From Sipunculus nudus (lineage: Eukaryota; Annelida; Sipuncula; Golfingiida; Sipunculidae): a stretch of 64,000 nucleotides of DNA. A model generated the notes under the pieces. It did no database searches and was not told the origin of the DNA. It worked only from the letters and a program-made list of their open reading frames with translations. The translations under genes were made by a program, and so were the position numbers. The stretch is taken from contig CM049314.1 of NCBI GenBank assembly GCA_026874595.1, forward strand, positions 54,421,812 through 54,485,811, given 5' to 3'. Each line of letters begins with the position of its first letter. The first letter of the stretch is position 1. Shown here piece by piece: positions 1-12,809 of this stretch.

Positions 1-2
1 AA

Positions 3-48
3 ATGATGTTTCTATTCATTTGCGGAACACTACTGTGTGTCTGCCAAG
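3..48 (+). CDS. Lectin exon 1, signal peptide
   Basis: ATG at 3 opens 15 codons rich in Met, Phe, Leu, Ile and Cys, the composition of a secretory signal peptide, then one base of a split Gly codon before donor GTAAGA at 49. Phase 1 matches the acceptor phase of every later exon of the gene. The cut site probably lies near the exon end. Confidence 0.75.
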
Positions 49-3000
49 GTAAGAGGTGCTACCTTCACTTTGTAATTCTATGTAAGTGTTATATCAATTA
101 TCTTAAAACTTTACGGATCATCTGTTTCCACAGGCATTATAAAAATGAACAAGATGAACGTGTATAAATATAGAAGCCCCTAGAACGGCAGTGTTTGTAT
201 TCATAAGCGTTCCGGCCTTATCCTACAGACGGTTGTTACATTAATGTAGATAGGAAAAAAGTGATTAAATATCTGAAATGTTGTTTATTGAAAATAAATT
301 AAAATTTATATACAGTAATATATTCGTTTTCTGCATGGAACCTGCACAAAGCTATTTTTAAATTGACGTTAAATTAAAACATGACGATTTATATTTAACT
401 GATCACACGGCTCCGTTTGTATTATAAATTTAATAAATTTAATTAAGGCACTGAAAGAGCCCCCGAGGCGGTTTCGCAACCATATCATGACAGTACTGAG
501 CTAAAGCGGGTACACAAAAGAGGTATACGTGAGGGTCAGTGCCTCGGTATCTGCGCCAATCAACGTTCTCCGGCCTGTGACAAGGTCAGACTGGAGAAGG
601 ATGTGTGCATTCTACTGTCATCAAAGCCATCACAAACAAACGACTGTGAAATCAAAGGGTCAGGTAGGAAATTTCTTTTCTGACCAATTTGTTTATTTGT
701 CTATCCATAGTGCTTTATTTAAGGTGTCGTTTTAATATATATGTTTGCTCTTTCGTTGTGCTATATGTACAAAGACTATATCTGTAAAGTAATAGAGGCA
801 TTGTGGATAAAGAAGTGGACTCCACCTAAAGCACATTTAGAAACAGGAGCATTCTGCTTCCACTGATATTTGCTAATGAACATGTATATTGAAAAAGCTC
901 GCAACTTGGGCCCGGGAGAAGAACAGTAAGGTTTGACGAAACTGGCTTCAGACCAGCACTTGGGCTATAACACTTTCTCCTTTACGACATATTACGTTTG
1001 TTGGAACTCTCGGGTCGAGAGACGTAAGATATTTATTGCTGTCTACCCCAGAAACCGACCGGTTTTCAAACCTTATGCAACCTTGATATTCTTCAGACTG
1101 CAGATGGTAGCTTCAATCATCCGTTTGGCCTTCCCCTAGCACATCATAAAAGCTACTCCTTGAGAGGACGTTATCTTATTCCAGGCAAATAAAGCCACCT
1201 TACAGGATTGCAGAATTTGGTTCAAATGTGGTCTAATGCAAATGCCATGTTCCTTTCGCAAAAGCAAATACAAATGGAACTGCTTTAATCATCAGTCATT
1301 TGAATGCAAATGCAAAAGCATTTAGATATTTTAAAATGCAAATACAAATGCTTTATCGGTTTCTGTATTTGAATGCCAATGAGCATTCAAATATTTTCAA
1401 ATACAAACGCATAATTTCCAGGCCATTGAAACATGAATGAAAATTTTTATGTCTGAATATACAGTATGTATATATAATTTGCCACTAATATAATTTTGCA
1501 CATGATATAGCAAAATAAAATTACCCATGAAGCTGAGTATAAATTCGCAAATGTGAATTATACTTGAAATCTATGAGTGATTCAAACAAGCTGAAGCAGA
1601 AAGTTTCTAAAAACAGATCAAAGAGGTTTGTGTGCAGGTGCAGGTATGTGGGTATAAATATTACGTCTTTCAGGTATTACAGGGAAATACTCAATTGAGA
1701 AAAATAAGATGGTAAACTGTATAATCATACAGGATGTTGCTGAACATGGCCTTCACAATCAGAATTGCTTTTCTTTTTTAAAGAATTTACATTGCAAATT
1801 TACATTGAATTTGCAAGAATTTACATTACTCAAATGCAAATGCATTGCCAAATGCAAATGTGAATGCAGGATTGTCAAGTTCGCTCCATTTAAATGCAAA
1901 TGAAAATGTGCACAATTTAGATAAAAGTGCAAATGCAAATGCGAGACTGCTTTAGATGAAAGTGGAGAAACAACCTTCTGCAAATTAAGCACATCAAAGT
2001 ATTGACAGGGCACATAAGATATTGTAGTTCGGGTAGGGGATTTACGATAATAACAAGTTACCTTTGTGAAAACCCATGATTTTCATTCTACGGCTGTACA
2101 TTTAGTAACAAATTGGAAATTAAATAATCGGAATCGTTCTGATTTCAATGCACAGGTCATAAAGTATAAAATATTAAACAAAACGTAGGGAGGTCCAATC
2201 CGCTAAGAAATAAATGAATCTAGCTGAGAATTTCTCAGGGACCTTGCTGGGGCTATGAATACTTGAATGAGCTTTAGGTGAGGCAAACAGTGCTTCCGCC
2301 GTAACATTGCGTGCTGCAAGTACTTCCTGAAAGTCGAGAATCGTGTCTTCAGTAAATGAAGAAGTCTGAGAAGGCGTCTATAGTTAAGTATTGTTTGAGA
2401 ACAGAAAAAAGAGAACTGTTACATGGATGGAGAATTAGAAAATGCAATATGCATCTATACCGGTTGTTTAATCTGTGTATAGCAACATTGAGATGACTTG
2501 TGATCGCCGAGTGTTATAACTTGTGAACAACTGGCTGGTTTCAACATTCGAAGCCGACAAGGAAATCACATTTCTTAGAGAAAATAACTTAGCAGACTGA
2601 GGGTTTTCTTGACATGTAGTTTTGCACATGAAGATAAACTCAGATAGCTTGCTGCTGTACCCAATCGTGAACACTCCTGCATGATATTAGTTTGTTCCTA
2701 ACATTGATGCGGTGTCAGTATCTCAAAACCGACAGACAATTTGCATAGACATAATGCCGAAATGGAATTGAACTTTGACTGGCATTTTCCTATTCAAGAG
2801 ACTTATAGCTTAAATCATATCCGAACCGTGCATTAACAGATTTTTTTTAGAGGATCGCTATTCAGGATATGGTAATCTGTTTGTTGGATGTTGCGTCAAT
2901 TGGTACTTTCAATGATTACATTATACTTACCTATTTTAAAAATTGCTTTTTGTGAAAATGTCTTGCTAACAGATATATAATTATTTTCATAATTTGTTTC

Positions 3001-6000
3001 CTCTGTTGGTCCCCTATTAATGTATACATATATATATGTGTGTGTGTGTGTTACTTTGTTATCCAGGGGAAACAGTCTCGAAGAAAACCATGAGTGTCCA
3101 AACATGGAAAATCTACAGGAATATCGCTGACAAAGGTAAATATCACAGGTCAACGCCTTGGTAAAAACGGACAGAGAGTGAAATATCGAACCTAGGTTTG
3201 CTGTTGAAATTTGATGAGTAAAATATTGTTCCGTTTAAACATAGTATGGAATACATACGAACCTATTTGAAGATGTTTTTGTTAGATGTTCTCTAACATC
3301 TTTTTTTATGTGTATATTGATGGCAGATATAAAATCTGCCTATGTTAGCAGCCAATGCGCACATCCTTTAGTGCAAATATGTAATTGGGCGTAGGTTTTA
3401 TTGTGCACGTGATTCTCTACATCCATACCGGTGTTCTTATACATGGTCGTGTGTTCGGATTACATGTTTAACGGCGTCAGGGTACATTCGCCTTCAGCTT
3501 CCAGTGTACATTTGCTTTAAAGGTCAAAGGTGTAACTATGTAATTGTGTTTTTTTTTGTTACTCTAACAGAAAATATGCTACGACAATATGTAATTAAAC
3601 ATAGCCATGCCGTCAATGTTTGTTTAAAGGGGAATCTTGATACTATTTTATATGCTAAAATTAGAATAGGCGTCCACCTTCCAATTATTATCATAAGCAT
3701 TAGGAAGATTGTAAATAACACCATTTTTATTGTTGCTCTATGTGTTCAAGAGAATATGTGACAAAAGAAATTTCAAAGGTCAGAAAAAGATGTGTGTCAA
3801 GTATGATGATGGAAAAGCATCAGCTCTGGAAGTTTGCTATTAGCGGTTGGAGCAGATTAGTCGTATGTCCTACTGTTGTGGAACTGTATCGCCAGCTGCT
3901 GGGGTATCGTTGGGTTCACTCCTTGGAATAAAACGTAGGCAATATAATAACGCGGGGTGTATACAGAACAACATTTTACCATTTCAACTCTCTGATTATT
4001 GTTATTAAATGTAATATTGTTTCTATTCAGGTGAAAGAGTCGCAGTAACAACCTTGAGAACGCCTACCCGTAAAAAACACACGAAAATCACCAATAAAGG
4101 TAAATATCATTGACCATAAAACGGCTGATAGCAAAATAAGTGTGTTGTACCATAGTGTAAGGCTGGGTTGCCTATTTAGATTAAATGCGTTTACAAAAAT
4201 GACAATATATTATTACATATAAACGTCAGGCCGAATTAGATGAATTATGTAAGGTCATTCCAAATTGCTTTAAATTTGATGTAGAATGTGTATTTTATAT
4301 TCTTGATAAAGACATATTGATTGTCACCCTTAACTAGAAGCAATGAGCGCCTAATGCAGTAGACATATTTTTGTGTTTTCTTGAAAATTAGTCTTTGGTG
4401 CTTTGAGCCATGTACTTCGATTCTAGTTTAATGTTTGGCACTCTTGTAAGTAAGAGTATCATGAATAAAACAAATACATTTTCTCAACGGTATGTAGTGT
4501 GTGACTTTCCCTTTACATATAACTAACAAACGCTCTCTTTATCAAATTTAATACATTTCAATATTAAAAGTGCTTTATCCTTCAGAAGCAAACCAGACAG
4601 TCGGAGACAAAGCCCTCAGAGCCGCCTCTACCAAAATAAACACGGACACCACTGCTGGAGGTAAATTTAACTTAACGTTGAACTGGCTTTTATATTCAGA
4701 TTAAAATTTTTCAAACATCACTACACAGGGTAGATTATTGTTGATAGGTACAGTTTAAGCAGTATCAATATCACGTAACTTATCTGTTGATAATATATTA
4801 TCTTCCCCAATCAGACCTGCCAGTAGGAAGCAAATCCCCGGGAGCCCCAGTTTCCATATTGAACAGTGACACCACTGCCGGAGGTAAACGAAAATTCCCG
4901 CTTTTTGGTACGATCACGAATTAAGGTCTCGGTTGAATGTCTATCTTTAAAATGTTAAAACAAAACATAATTCTGTATGAGAACACTAGGCAGATTAACC
5001 TTTAATGATATTCTCAGACATGTTTTATCATTTGTGTGATCATGTCGCAAGGTAAATGTATAGTATTTTCAGTGGTGCTCGGCTTTACCTTCAATAAATA
5101 TTATAGTACCACAATATCGTGGGATATGTTATTATGAAGGTTTAACGGATTTTCTATTCTGGAAGAATTCTTGGGTCATCGATTTTATATATTAATATAC
5201 AGAAATTTTAAGGTATGCCTTTATTAATGGAAGATTAAAATATTCAAAAACGTAATACAATACAGGTGTATCAATATAAAAGTAATAAGATGTTATATTT
5301 ATCACCCCAATTAGACCAAGGAGTCGGAGGCAAGGAACTGACATATCCTACTCCAGAAATGAGCAGGGAAACCACTGGCGGAGGTAATTAGAGCGAATTA
5401 ACGAACCAATATTTTTTGTTTAAATTTAAAGGAGTTCTTTCTCGGTAATTTTTAAATGTGATGTGACCACGTTATAGCATACGGGTTGTGTAATTCTCAA
5501 TCGGTACATTCCTTGGTCATCAAAATCACTTCATTAAACACACAGTTACAAGCTTCATTCTGTCAAAGATAGTTTATCAGATCATAAACTGAATGAAGGT
5601 GAAATACATTTATATTCATCTTTCAAATTAAGCTTATTTAAAGTTTGACAAACCAAACATACTACGGAATTTCGAGCACAACGTTCCCTTTGTTTTCTGA
5701 ATACACCATACTTGTTCCAAAACATTGTTTAACATTGCAGGTTAGTTTGTCTTGTGAAGTAACATTGGCAAAGTTGTTTGCTCAACTTATTACCCAGGAA
5801 CATTCCTATGGGGTATACGTCTTCTTGATTTTAAATATGCAGTATTTTATAACAAATATCTTCCAATATTCCGACCTTATAAGAGGCTGAACAAAAAGTT
5901 TCTTTCTGCGTGTATGTATTTGGAAACCTTTATTTTGCAGTTGATGCTTTACTTTACAAACAGATTACTGTATAAAATACTCAAGGCAAGATAAAAGGTA

Positions 6001-7463
6001 ACATGAGGGAGGGGTTAATTTTGTTAAAAAAAGTTTGAAATTATAAATGTTGATGATGGTCTCAGATGAAAATAAGACATGACATCCTTGTGACATTTTT
6101 TTGGTAATTTGGACTTTATAACGTGTTATTTAGAGATACATTTAATCATTCTGTATTGTAAGAATATATTTTAATAATACTTAATTACTTCGTCTGAATA
6201 TTTTTTGGGGGGGATAACGAGCCTATCAGCGCGATCATCTAATGTATTTAGAATGTGTTTTTATGAATAAATAAAGGGATTCTGAAGTTAGTTAAAAGAA
6301 AATGTGTATTGCCGTGTCCGAATATAAAGCTTCAACATCTGAAAATGCCGATTAATTATCTGGTTTTTCATTACATACGTATACTGCTTATCAGGTATGT
6401 TATCGCTTATAATAATGATACAGTTAATTTAAAAGGGACAGGAGAGTTATACATGAAAATAAATGCAAAGAATGTCATTCATATGACTGATGCCGCAGAT
6501 ACTCCTATTGATAATTAAAGACAATGTAAATTAAAGACTTTTCCTCACTACTGAATTTCGAGGGAAGTTTCGGTGTGGTTACGAGGAATCTTGTTAATAT
6601 TTGAATATGTAACAACTGTTGTGACCAAGCTGAATAGCTTTGTTATTTCTAACTGGGGCACGTTTTCAACTAATAAACAGGAAAGCGAATCATTCAGGAA
6701 GGCCCCATGTAACTGTGTGTGCAATAAATGGATGTGTTTAATTTACAATTACAGGTTGTCCTCGGGGACTTTTGGTTATGATCTCGTTTCCTTTCTTGAT
6801 CCAACGAAAGTACGTTTGCTACAGGTATATCGAATCCAATCTCACATGGGAGGACGCTACCACTGAATGTGAGCGTTCTTCCGTGGGACTTGTTGTCATT
6901 ATCAGGAGGACCCACGACCAAGAAATACACGATTTTTTAAACAGAATGGATACTTCAGGTACTTGGAAATAAATACCTAATACCTTTTTTAAACACAGAG
7001 TATAAACTTTTTTTATGTTTGAATCAGATATAAGCTACAGGTGTGCATTCATTACAAATTACTACTTATGAAAAAAAAATAAATTCGGATTTTCTGTCCA
7101 CTCTTTTAATATTAATGATAACCAAAATATCTCAGTATAACAGCGATTTATGTAGAAAAGCACAATATTTAGTATCTACTTTTTTTTATTCGTGCAGATC
7201 AAGTTTTGACCTCTGGGTACAGAAAACCAATGAAGACTGGTTTTGCGACACTGCCCCCTGCCTGGATGTGGAAGAAGTATGATGGTCCGGATGACATCAT
7301 GACTTACAAAAACTGGGCCCCAGGGGAACCAAACCAACAAACCGAACAGGCGTGTGTGGCTCTGAGCAGAAAGTTCAACTACAAGTGGATCGACAGCAAC
7401 TGCTCCAAGAAATACCCTGCATTATGTGTGGGGGTGTTTCCTGCTGACAAGGATCTCTTCTAA
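3..7463 (+). CDS. Secreted C-type lectin, 8 exons, 288 aa
   Basis: Predicted carbohydrate-binding lectin exported from the cell. Exons: 3-48, 3067-3135, 4032-4100, 4586-4660, 4815-4883, 5315-5383, 6755-6958, 7198-7463. They sum to 867 nt, which is 288 codons plus TAA at 7461-7463, with no internal stop. Every junction is GT-AG and phase 1. Residues 1-15 are a hydrophobic signal peptide (two Met codons, at 3 and 6; the first is used here). Residues 16-132 are a linker made of five repeated mini-exon modules. Residues 133-288 form a long-form C-type lectin domain with six cysteines: CPRG, VCYR, TECE, QACV, SNC and ALC. The sugar-site tripeptide EPN is present and predicts mannose/GlcNAc/fucose-type binding. 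The usual WND calcium motif reads WID. The promoter lies outside the window, which begins two bases before the ATG. I see no clear AATAAA signal downstream. Whether further linker exons were missed in the 3-kb intron 1 cannot be excluded. Confidence 0.85.
1211..1943. repeat. Cluster of ATGCAAAT octamers in lectin intron 1
   Basis: Two blocks (about 1211-1420 and 1780-1943) are built of degenerate ATGCAAATGC-like units. I count seven exact ATGCAAAT words, the classical POU-factor octamer. The blocks are separated by ordinary AT-rich sequence. The pattern fits a decayed simple tandem repeat or the two ends of an old repeat element. Regulatory use is possible but not shown. Confidence 0.55.
3067..5383 (+). 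repeat. Five tandem phase 1-1 mini-exons (lectin linker)
   Basis: Mini-exons at 3067-3135 (69 nt), 4032-4100 (69), 4586-4660 (75), 4815-4883 (69) and 5315-5383 (69). Each has a pyrimidine-rich acceptor and a GTAAAT, GTAAAC or GTAATT donor. All are symmetric in phase, so any one can be skipped without breaking the frame. Exons 4, 5 and 6 end in the same peptide pattern (D/E)TT(A/G)GG; exons 2 and 3 are basic (Lys/Arg/Thr-rich) and end in NK or DK before the split Gly. This suggests repeated exon duplication with two subtypes. The encoded stretch has no cysteine and is probably a flexible, possibly O-glycosylated stalk between the signal peptide and the lectin domain. Confidence 0.75.
6755..6958 (+). 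CDS. Lectin exon 7, N-terminal half of the C-type lectin domain
   Basis: The acceptor is TTACAG at 6749-6754. The exon reads 68 codons in frame to donor GTACTT at 6959. It encodes residues 133-200: the opening CPRG, a KYVCYRY strand, then the family's first helix with TWEDATTECE and the second-helix pattern HDQEIHDFLN. These match the start of long-form C-type lectin domains, with the Cys pair at CP and VCYR and the helix cysteine in TECE. Confidence 0.88.
7198..7463 (+). CDS. Lectin exon 8, sugar-binding half and stop
   Basis: The acceptor is CGTGCAG ending at 7197, and the exon runs to TAA at 7461-7463. It encodes residues 201-288: a WKKYDG loop (counterpart of the usual W-DG segment), NWAPGEPN with the EPN calcium/sugar motif, TEQACV with the Glu ligand position and Cys, KWIDSNC (WID where WND is usual) and the last Cys in PALCVG. 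The canonical WIGL core is not recognisable. The 14 residues after the last Cys are an ordinary short tail. Confidence 0.88.
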
Positions 7464-7712
7464 GCTATATAACTGCTTATTAAGATAATTACAATAGGGG
7501 TCATTACAGCCCTTTTCAAGACAGTGTTTAATGTGTCTATCATAAACAGGGACTTCAGCTTATGGAGGCATGAGCCCGCTCATCAAGCTGAGAAGAGGAT
7601 TCGTGCTCCTTTTGTATAAATGTAGTTAAAGTGTCTTTGTGGTCATGTGTCTTTTTTTATTCTACTTGAATTGATTGCCCATTTTCACTTATCCGTTTTT
7701 GCCCACTCTCTC

Positions 7713-7789
<77 letters not shown>

Positions 7790-8669
7790 ATATATATAAT
7801 GATAAAGTTGGAGTGAGTTATCGAAATGTATCTGAGGTCATACTAATATTCTATGTCCTAGATAAATATACACATGATATACTGCCTCGCGGATATCGAA
7901 AATTACATGAGACGGAAACAAACGATTGAAAACATCAATGCAGGACACGAACTACAGGCATTTGTAATTTATAGCTGCATATGCTACCGTGTTCAACATT
8001 GTTCATCATATTAACTAATGTAAATTCTTCAAGAATGAGTCAAAAGTAGTTTGTAGTGAGGTCACACACATAGAGCGCTCGAAACAGGTCTGTTGATCTT
8101 CAATGACTCACATCTTATCCAGCAGCTGCTTTTGCAGGAAGTCCTTAAGGTCAGCATCCGCGAATGTTGCATTCGGGAGGTACGTGTGAATTACCTAGCT
8201 CGATCTCGGTGTCGGATGTATCGCCCTGATTGTTCTATTGTAGATGTATATTTTCTACTATGCGTGATTCGCAGTTTTCAGAGTTTGCATTTGTGGTGTT
8301 TGTCAACCGATAAATGTAGCCCCTTACCGGTGCCCTAGAAAGACTGCCCTAGGGAAGTGACGGACCGGGTTGGCTTTGCTTTAACGTTGTAAAGTACAGA
8401 TAGTGTGGGTTTTGATGGTACATTCATCCCATTGGAATTCAGGTACACAAGAAAACAAGCAGTGGCAACAAAACATATATTAACATTGCAGAATTCAAAA
8501 CCAACTATACCAGATAAGGCTCCAAGTCTATTACCCCTTACAAGAGTAAGAATATAGTCCACATGAAAATCACTGGCTGCACAAAAAAAAACTCCAGTTA
8601 TATACAGAGTCCGGGTAAAACAGTCTCTATACGTCCTAAACTGGCAATACTTGTTCCCTTGTAAATTTG
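7464..8669. other. Lectin 3' flank, (CT)n(TA)n microsatellite, no gene
   Basis: No coding pattern after the lectin stop. A (CT)n run from about 7705 to 7747 passes directly into a (TA)n run to about 7798. The remainder is unremarkable sequence with scattered short ORFs that have no recognisable domain. Confidence 0.6.
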
Positions 8670-8884
8670 CGGCACTGGACCCTGACTTGCCGTATTGGAC
8701 CCCGCCTGGGGGCACTGGTCCCCCGACTCGCGGCCCCGGACCCCACTTGACCCGAATTGGCCGCATTGGTTCCCGACTGACAGCATTGGACCCCGATCGG
8801 CGGCACTGGATCCCAACTGGCGGCCATGGTCCCGTCATGCGGCACTGGACCCACCTGGCAGGATTGGTCCCCAACTTGAGGCTG
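8670..8884. repeat. GC-rich minisatellite, ~20-21 bp unit
   Basis: About ten imperfect copies of a unit resembling CGGCACTGGACCCCGACTGG, 19-22 bp each, in otherwise AT-rich sequence. It keeps reading frames open on both strands, which explains several spurious ORFs here. It shows no sign of real coding, since the unit length varies. Confidence 0.75.
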
Positions 8885-11800
8885 GCTGTCATCTGAACAC
8901 CGAGGACTGAACGAACCTTCTGGTTAGGGGGACGTATTTCCAAGCCCTATATTCATGTATAATCATATAAGGTGCACATGTTGGATGCACTGGAAAAGTT
9001 TTTTTTTTTCTATCGAGTGTTTGGCATCATGTTATATACATCAAACTCAAGATTAACACCTGAAATATTATTTTATTCCAGAAAAACAGGGGGTTAAGTA
9101 TCTCGTTTTTCACCTAGAGACCCGCTTCTGAAGTTTACTATAGTGCACCACAGATGTCGCCACCTGCCGAGCCATGCCCACACCACCAGCACTGACACAT
9201 TCAATCTCCTCAAACAGCACAAAATATTATGACTACCTCTGAGAAAAAAATATTAAAAGTCTCCTGTCTCCCTCATCTAAAACCAATATATTTTTCCGCA
9301 TTTATTCAATGCCTAACATTCTCTGCTGCCCTACTATATTTAATGCCTGCTCACCCTTGACACCACAAAATGGGCCGATCTTGACCGGACCTCAGAACGT
9401 GGTGCTACTACGGTTCATCTATATTCATGAGCACGCTGAATACTAAGTAGGCCTTAAAACAATTCGACCACTACCATGGCATAACTGGACCCGGAACACC
9501 TTGTGACCCTTATTGAACACCCCTTGTCTCATGACATAATTAACCTGGCAGGCACACCGACTCTAGACTCTCAATAAATACAAATATACAGCTAAATCCA
9601 AGAATAAAATAACCTATAATTAAACAAACAAACAAAATACCCGCATGACACGAAACACTTTTTGACACATTCCACTTAAAAAAACATATATAAAAACGTA
9701 ATAAGTTTTCTGCACAACGTTAGCCTGACTCAGACCTGACCTGACTCATACCTTTGAGTCGCATACTGCTTTATTACTGATGGCCATACTCGCTTACAAT
9801 TCTACTCAAAGAATTAGGGCCTTTATCAAAAACTTTCCTTTTACATGTTGGATACCTTGCAAACCGGTAATCTTGCAGTATCTGGGATCACCTCAACATT
9901 CGTTTGTTATTGCATTTGAATGGCGTAATGCAACTTAAGGGTTTGTGATTTCCTGAAAGCAAAGTACATTTAAAAATTTTGAATCGCCAAAACGATTGAC
10001 ACACATTCCCGGTCCACTGTGGAGTATTTTTGCTCTCTCGGCAATAGTTTCCCATTTTAACGCCTCCTATAACGGAACCGCAAGAATCATTTCTAGTCCA
10101 AAAGTACAATGTCAAATTTATTCCACTTTATACGTTAACTCCGGGTCTAGGCATTGTATGAAACTTATGTACACATATGATGGCTAATTGTTCAGGCATA
10201 AAAAAATACAGTTTTGATCTTATAACGTAAAAAGTGTCTCGCCAATTCGATAACACCGGAAGTTTCACGTCGCTGTCATCTAGGGGTTCACAAGTTATCA
10301 GATGGGAAAAACCTAGTTTCTGTACAGGTCCCCTTAGTGTTAGAAGTGTATGAAAATTTGCAATAAAAGCCATTTTTCCTCCTAAGACATTGTTAAATTT
10401 CCTTTGGAGGAAAAAAGTATAAAGCAAGTGATTTGAAAGGAGACATATTGATATATTCATTATCTCCAAAAAAAGCACATTTTTTTAGCATAACCCTATA
10501 AAATAATTTATGAATGAACTGAACTATTAACGCAAGTCTCTCTAACGAATATAAAATCTAATTTAAATGTATTAATTTCATAACTATGAGTAGTAGTTCT
10601 ACATGCAAACACCCATTTATCAGATTTGTATTGTGAATGTAAATTTACTTTAATTAATTTGCCTTTCAATGGTTTCAGTCAGTAAAGCGTATCCCCAGTT
10701 TGGTTGCCTTTTTTCGAGTTTATGTTTCGTATATTGGTGGCGGATCATTTAAGCGGTTAATTTTGAGGCACCACTATATATTTTGTGGATGTTTATCTTC
10801 CTTGCAACTTCTATTTTATAAACCAGACATATATATAATTACATCCTAAACGTTGCATAGTTATCATTCAAAATGCTTCAAATTCAACGATACAAAGCAG
10901 AAATGTGATGAAACCTATAAATTCATTCTGTTTGTTCATCAACTTTATGTTATAGACTGACTCTGCAGGGAATGATATTAGAATTCTTATTAAGACTTTA
11001 AATTCCATTTCATTTTAAAATTCATGGTTAAAACTAAAATTTTTCATTTGTGAATTCATATCAGTTAAATTAAAGAAAACACAAAAACATGTCCCCCCCC
11101 CGGGCCATATATATGGAATGCATACAACAAAGTTTTGCTCGGTCGCTAAAGCTGATGCATACCTCAGTTATTTACATAATTATTTACATTAAGTAGTTAA
11201 ACATTGTAAACTATAAGGCTTCAATGAGCTTAATAACAATTTTATTCGATTTTGCGCATCAAATTGAAGATAAGGACTTATTTTGCTTGTTTATACCCAA
11301 TATAACAGCAAGGTTTTAAAATTATATGCGCCTTTTTATATTTTAAACTTATATTTCTTTTTATTTTGAAGGTTAAATATTTGAAATACAGTTCAGATAA
11401 TAATTTAATGAATTTTGCACATCAAAATTAGGTAAAATGGTAGCTGTGATTAAATTTAACACTCATCATTTTTCCACATATACAGTGTGAACACTGTAGG
11501 TACCATTCTTAGTTGAAAATATCGGTATCGACGTTACTTTAAAAAAATTGCCAATTTCAGGCCTTTTATTCAGTTTTCCAGAAGGGTAATGTTTTGAAAT
11601 ATCATCTCTATTAATGACTTTAACAGAAAATTACATCAAACCTGATAACGACGGGGGTGCAGCAAAATTTAGAATTCCAGGATTGGCCCCAGGTCTGCAA
11701 TAGTATTTAACATGAAAATAATCCTTCATAAACTAAGAAATTTCGAACCTGTAAAACTGCTATGGATCTAAAAAAAACATTCATTTTATAGTCTTTATTA

Positions 11801-12019
11801 TTTTCATCTAAACTTGCCCAAGCGTCCTTCTAAATGGTGTAGCTTTGAAATGAGCCGTTTGCTATTTCTGTGCAAATCCTGTTATCAAGCTTAAACAGGC
11901 AAATGTAATTTTACTTTATTTAAGTTCATATCTAGTACAATGTTACGGAACCTAATATCAACAGATCACGTAGTCGTGACGAACATAAATTTTGCAATGG
12001 AGATAAAAAAATCAGATTC
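8885..12019. other. No gene seen; AT-rich intergenic DNA
   Basis: About 3.1 kb without a convincing ORF, RNA gene or known repeat. Positions 9,120-9,550 and 9,720-10,180 have more balanced composition and may be old repeat or conserved non-coding sequence. The rest is low-complexity AT-rich. Confidence 0.5.
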
Positions 12020-12809
12020 TGTAACACTAGGCAGCGTGAAATTCTGGGGGAACGAATAAAGAAAACAGTGTTTTTTTTTCTTGTTAACAAATAATTATTA
12101 TTTATTCTTAAAACAATCCTAAAATTACAATACACTACATCAATACAATTACACAGTATAACAACAGTACAACAGTAAATCAATACAAGTATATAAATAA
12201 AGTGTACAGAACCTGGATACCGCCATTGTCACAGCGACAACAAGTCCTTTATAACGTACAACCAAGATGAACGGTTCACATAAATCTTCTCAGAGAATAA
12301 CAGTCCAGTTCATTCTCATAATCAATCCGTTGTAATCCCAAAGTAAAGTTCTTGTTATAATCCCGAAAGCAAACTGAAGACTATATAAGATCCGTCACAA
12401 ATTTAGAAGAAAATCTATAATTGCCGCATTTATCGAAAAAGGTCCACAGCTGACTTACACGTTTCTGTGTCCGCTGGAATATTTCTCTCCTCTCTCTCGG
12501 CTAAACACAGCCCTTCACCTCAAGCCGAGAACTTTCCATTTCTCGAACAATCCAAAGAACCCAATAGTACACACGTTACAGGAAACATCTAGAACAACGA
12601 ATGCTGTGTTTCTACATATCAGGGTTCCCACGTGGGCCGGCCCGGCTCGGCTAGGCGAGAAAGCCCCAGACTAGCATGACCGCTGTGTTTACACGTGGGC
12701 CGCATCCGGCCAGCTAGAATTAGGAACGCTGTAGCTTAGCAACGCCAGGGTATGAGCCAAACACGAATCAGAATGTCAACAGCGCACAATAAAACAGACA
12801 TATGTAACA
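12020..12809 (-). mobile_element. Solo LTR, minus orientation
   Basis: Read on the minus strand this ~790-bp block matches the sequence from 63,206 to the window end over nearly its whole length. It begins TGTTACAT, carries a purine-rich GAGAGAGAGGAGAG leader, an AATAAATAATAATTATT polyadenylation-like region near its end, and finishes ...TGTTACA, consistent with TGT...ACA LTR ends. No retroviral-type coding sequence lies on either side, so it is most likely a solo LTR. The short stretch around 12,510 lacks the TTATAAATAAG segment present in the other copy, so its promoter is probably dead. The exact ends are uncertain by a few bases and I found no clear target-site duplication. Confidence 0.65.

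Noticed and set aside
5935-6000. Possible extra lectin exon after TTTTGCAG
   Set aside because: The phase-1 frame hits a stop after about 11 codons and there is no matching donor.
8335-8943. 202-codon minus-strand ORF
   Set aside because: Half of it is the GC-rich minisatellite and the rest has no recognisable domain.
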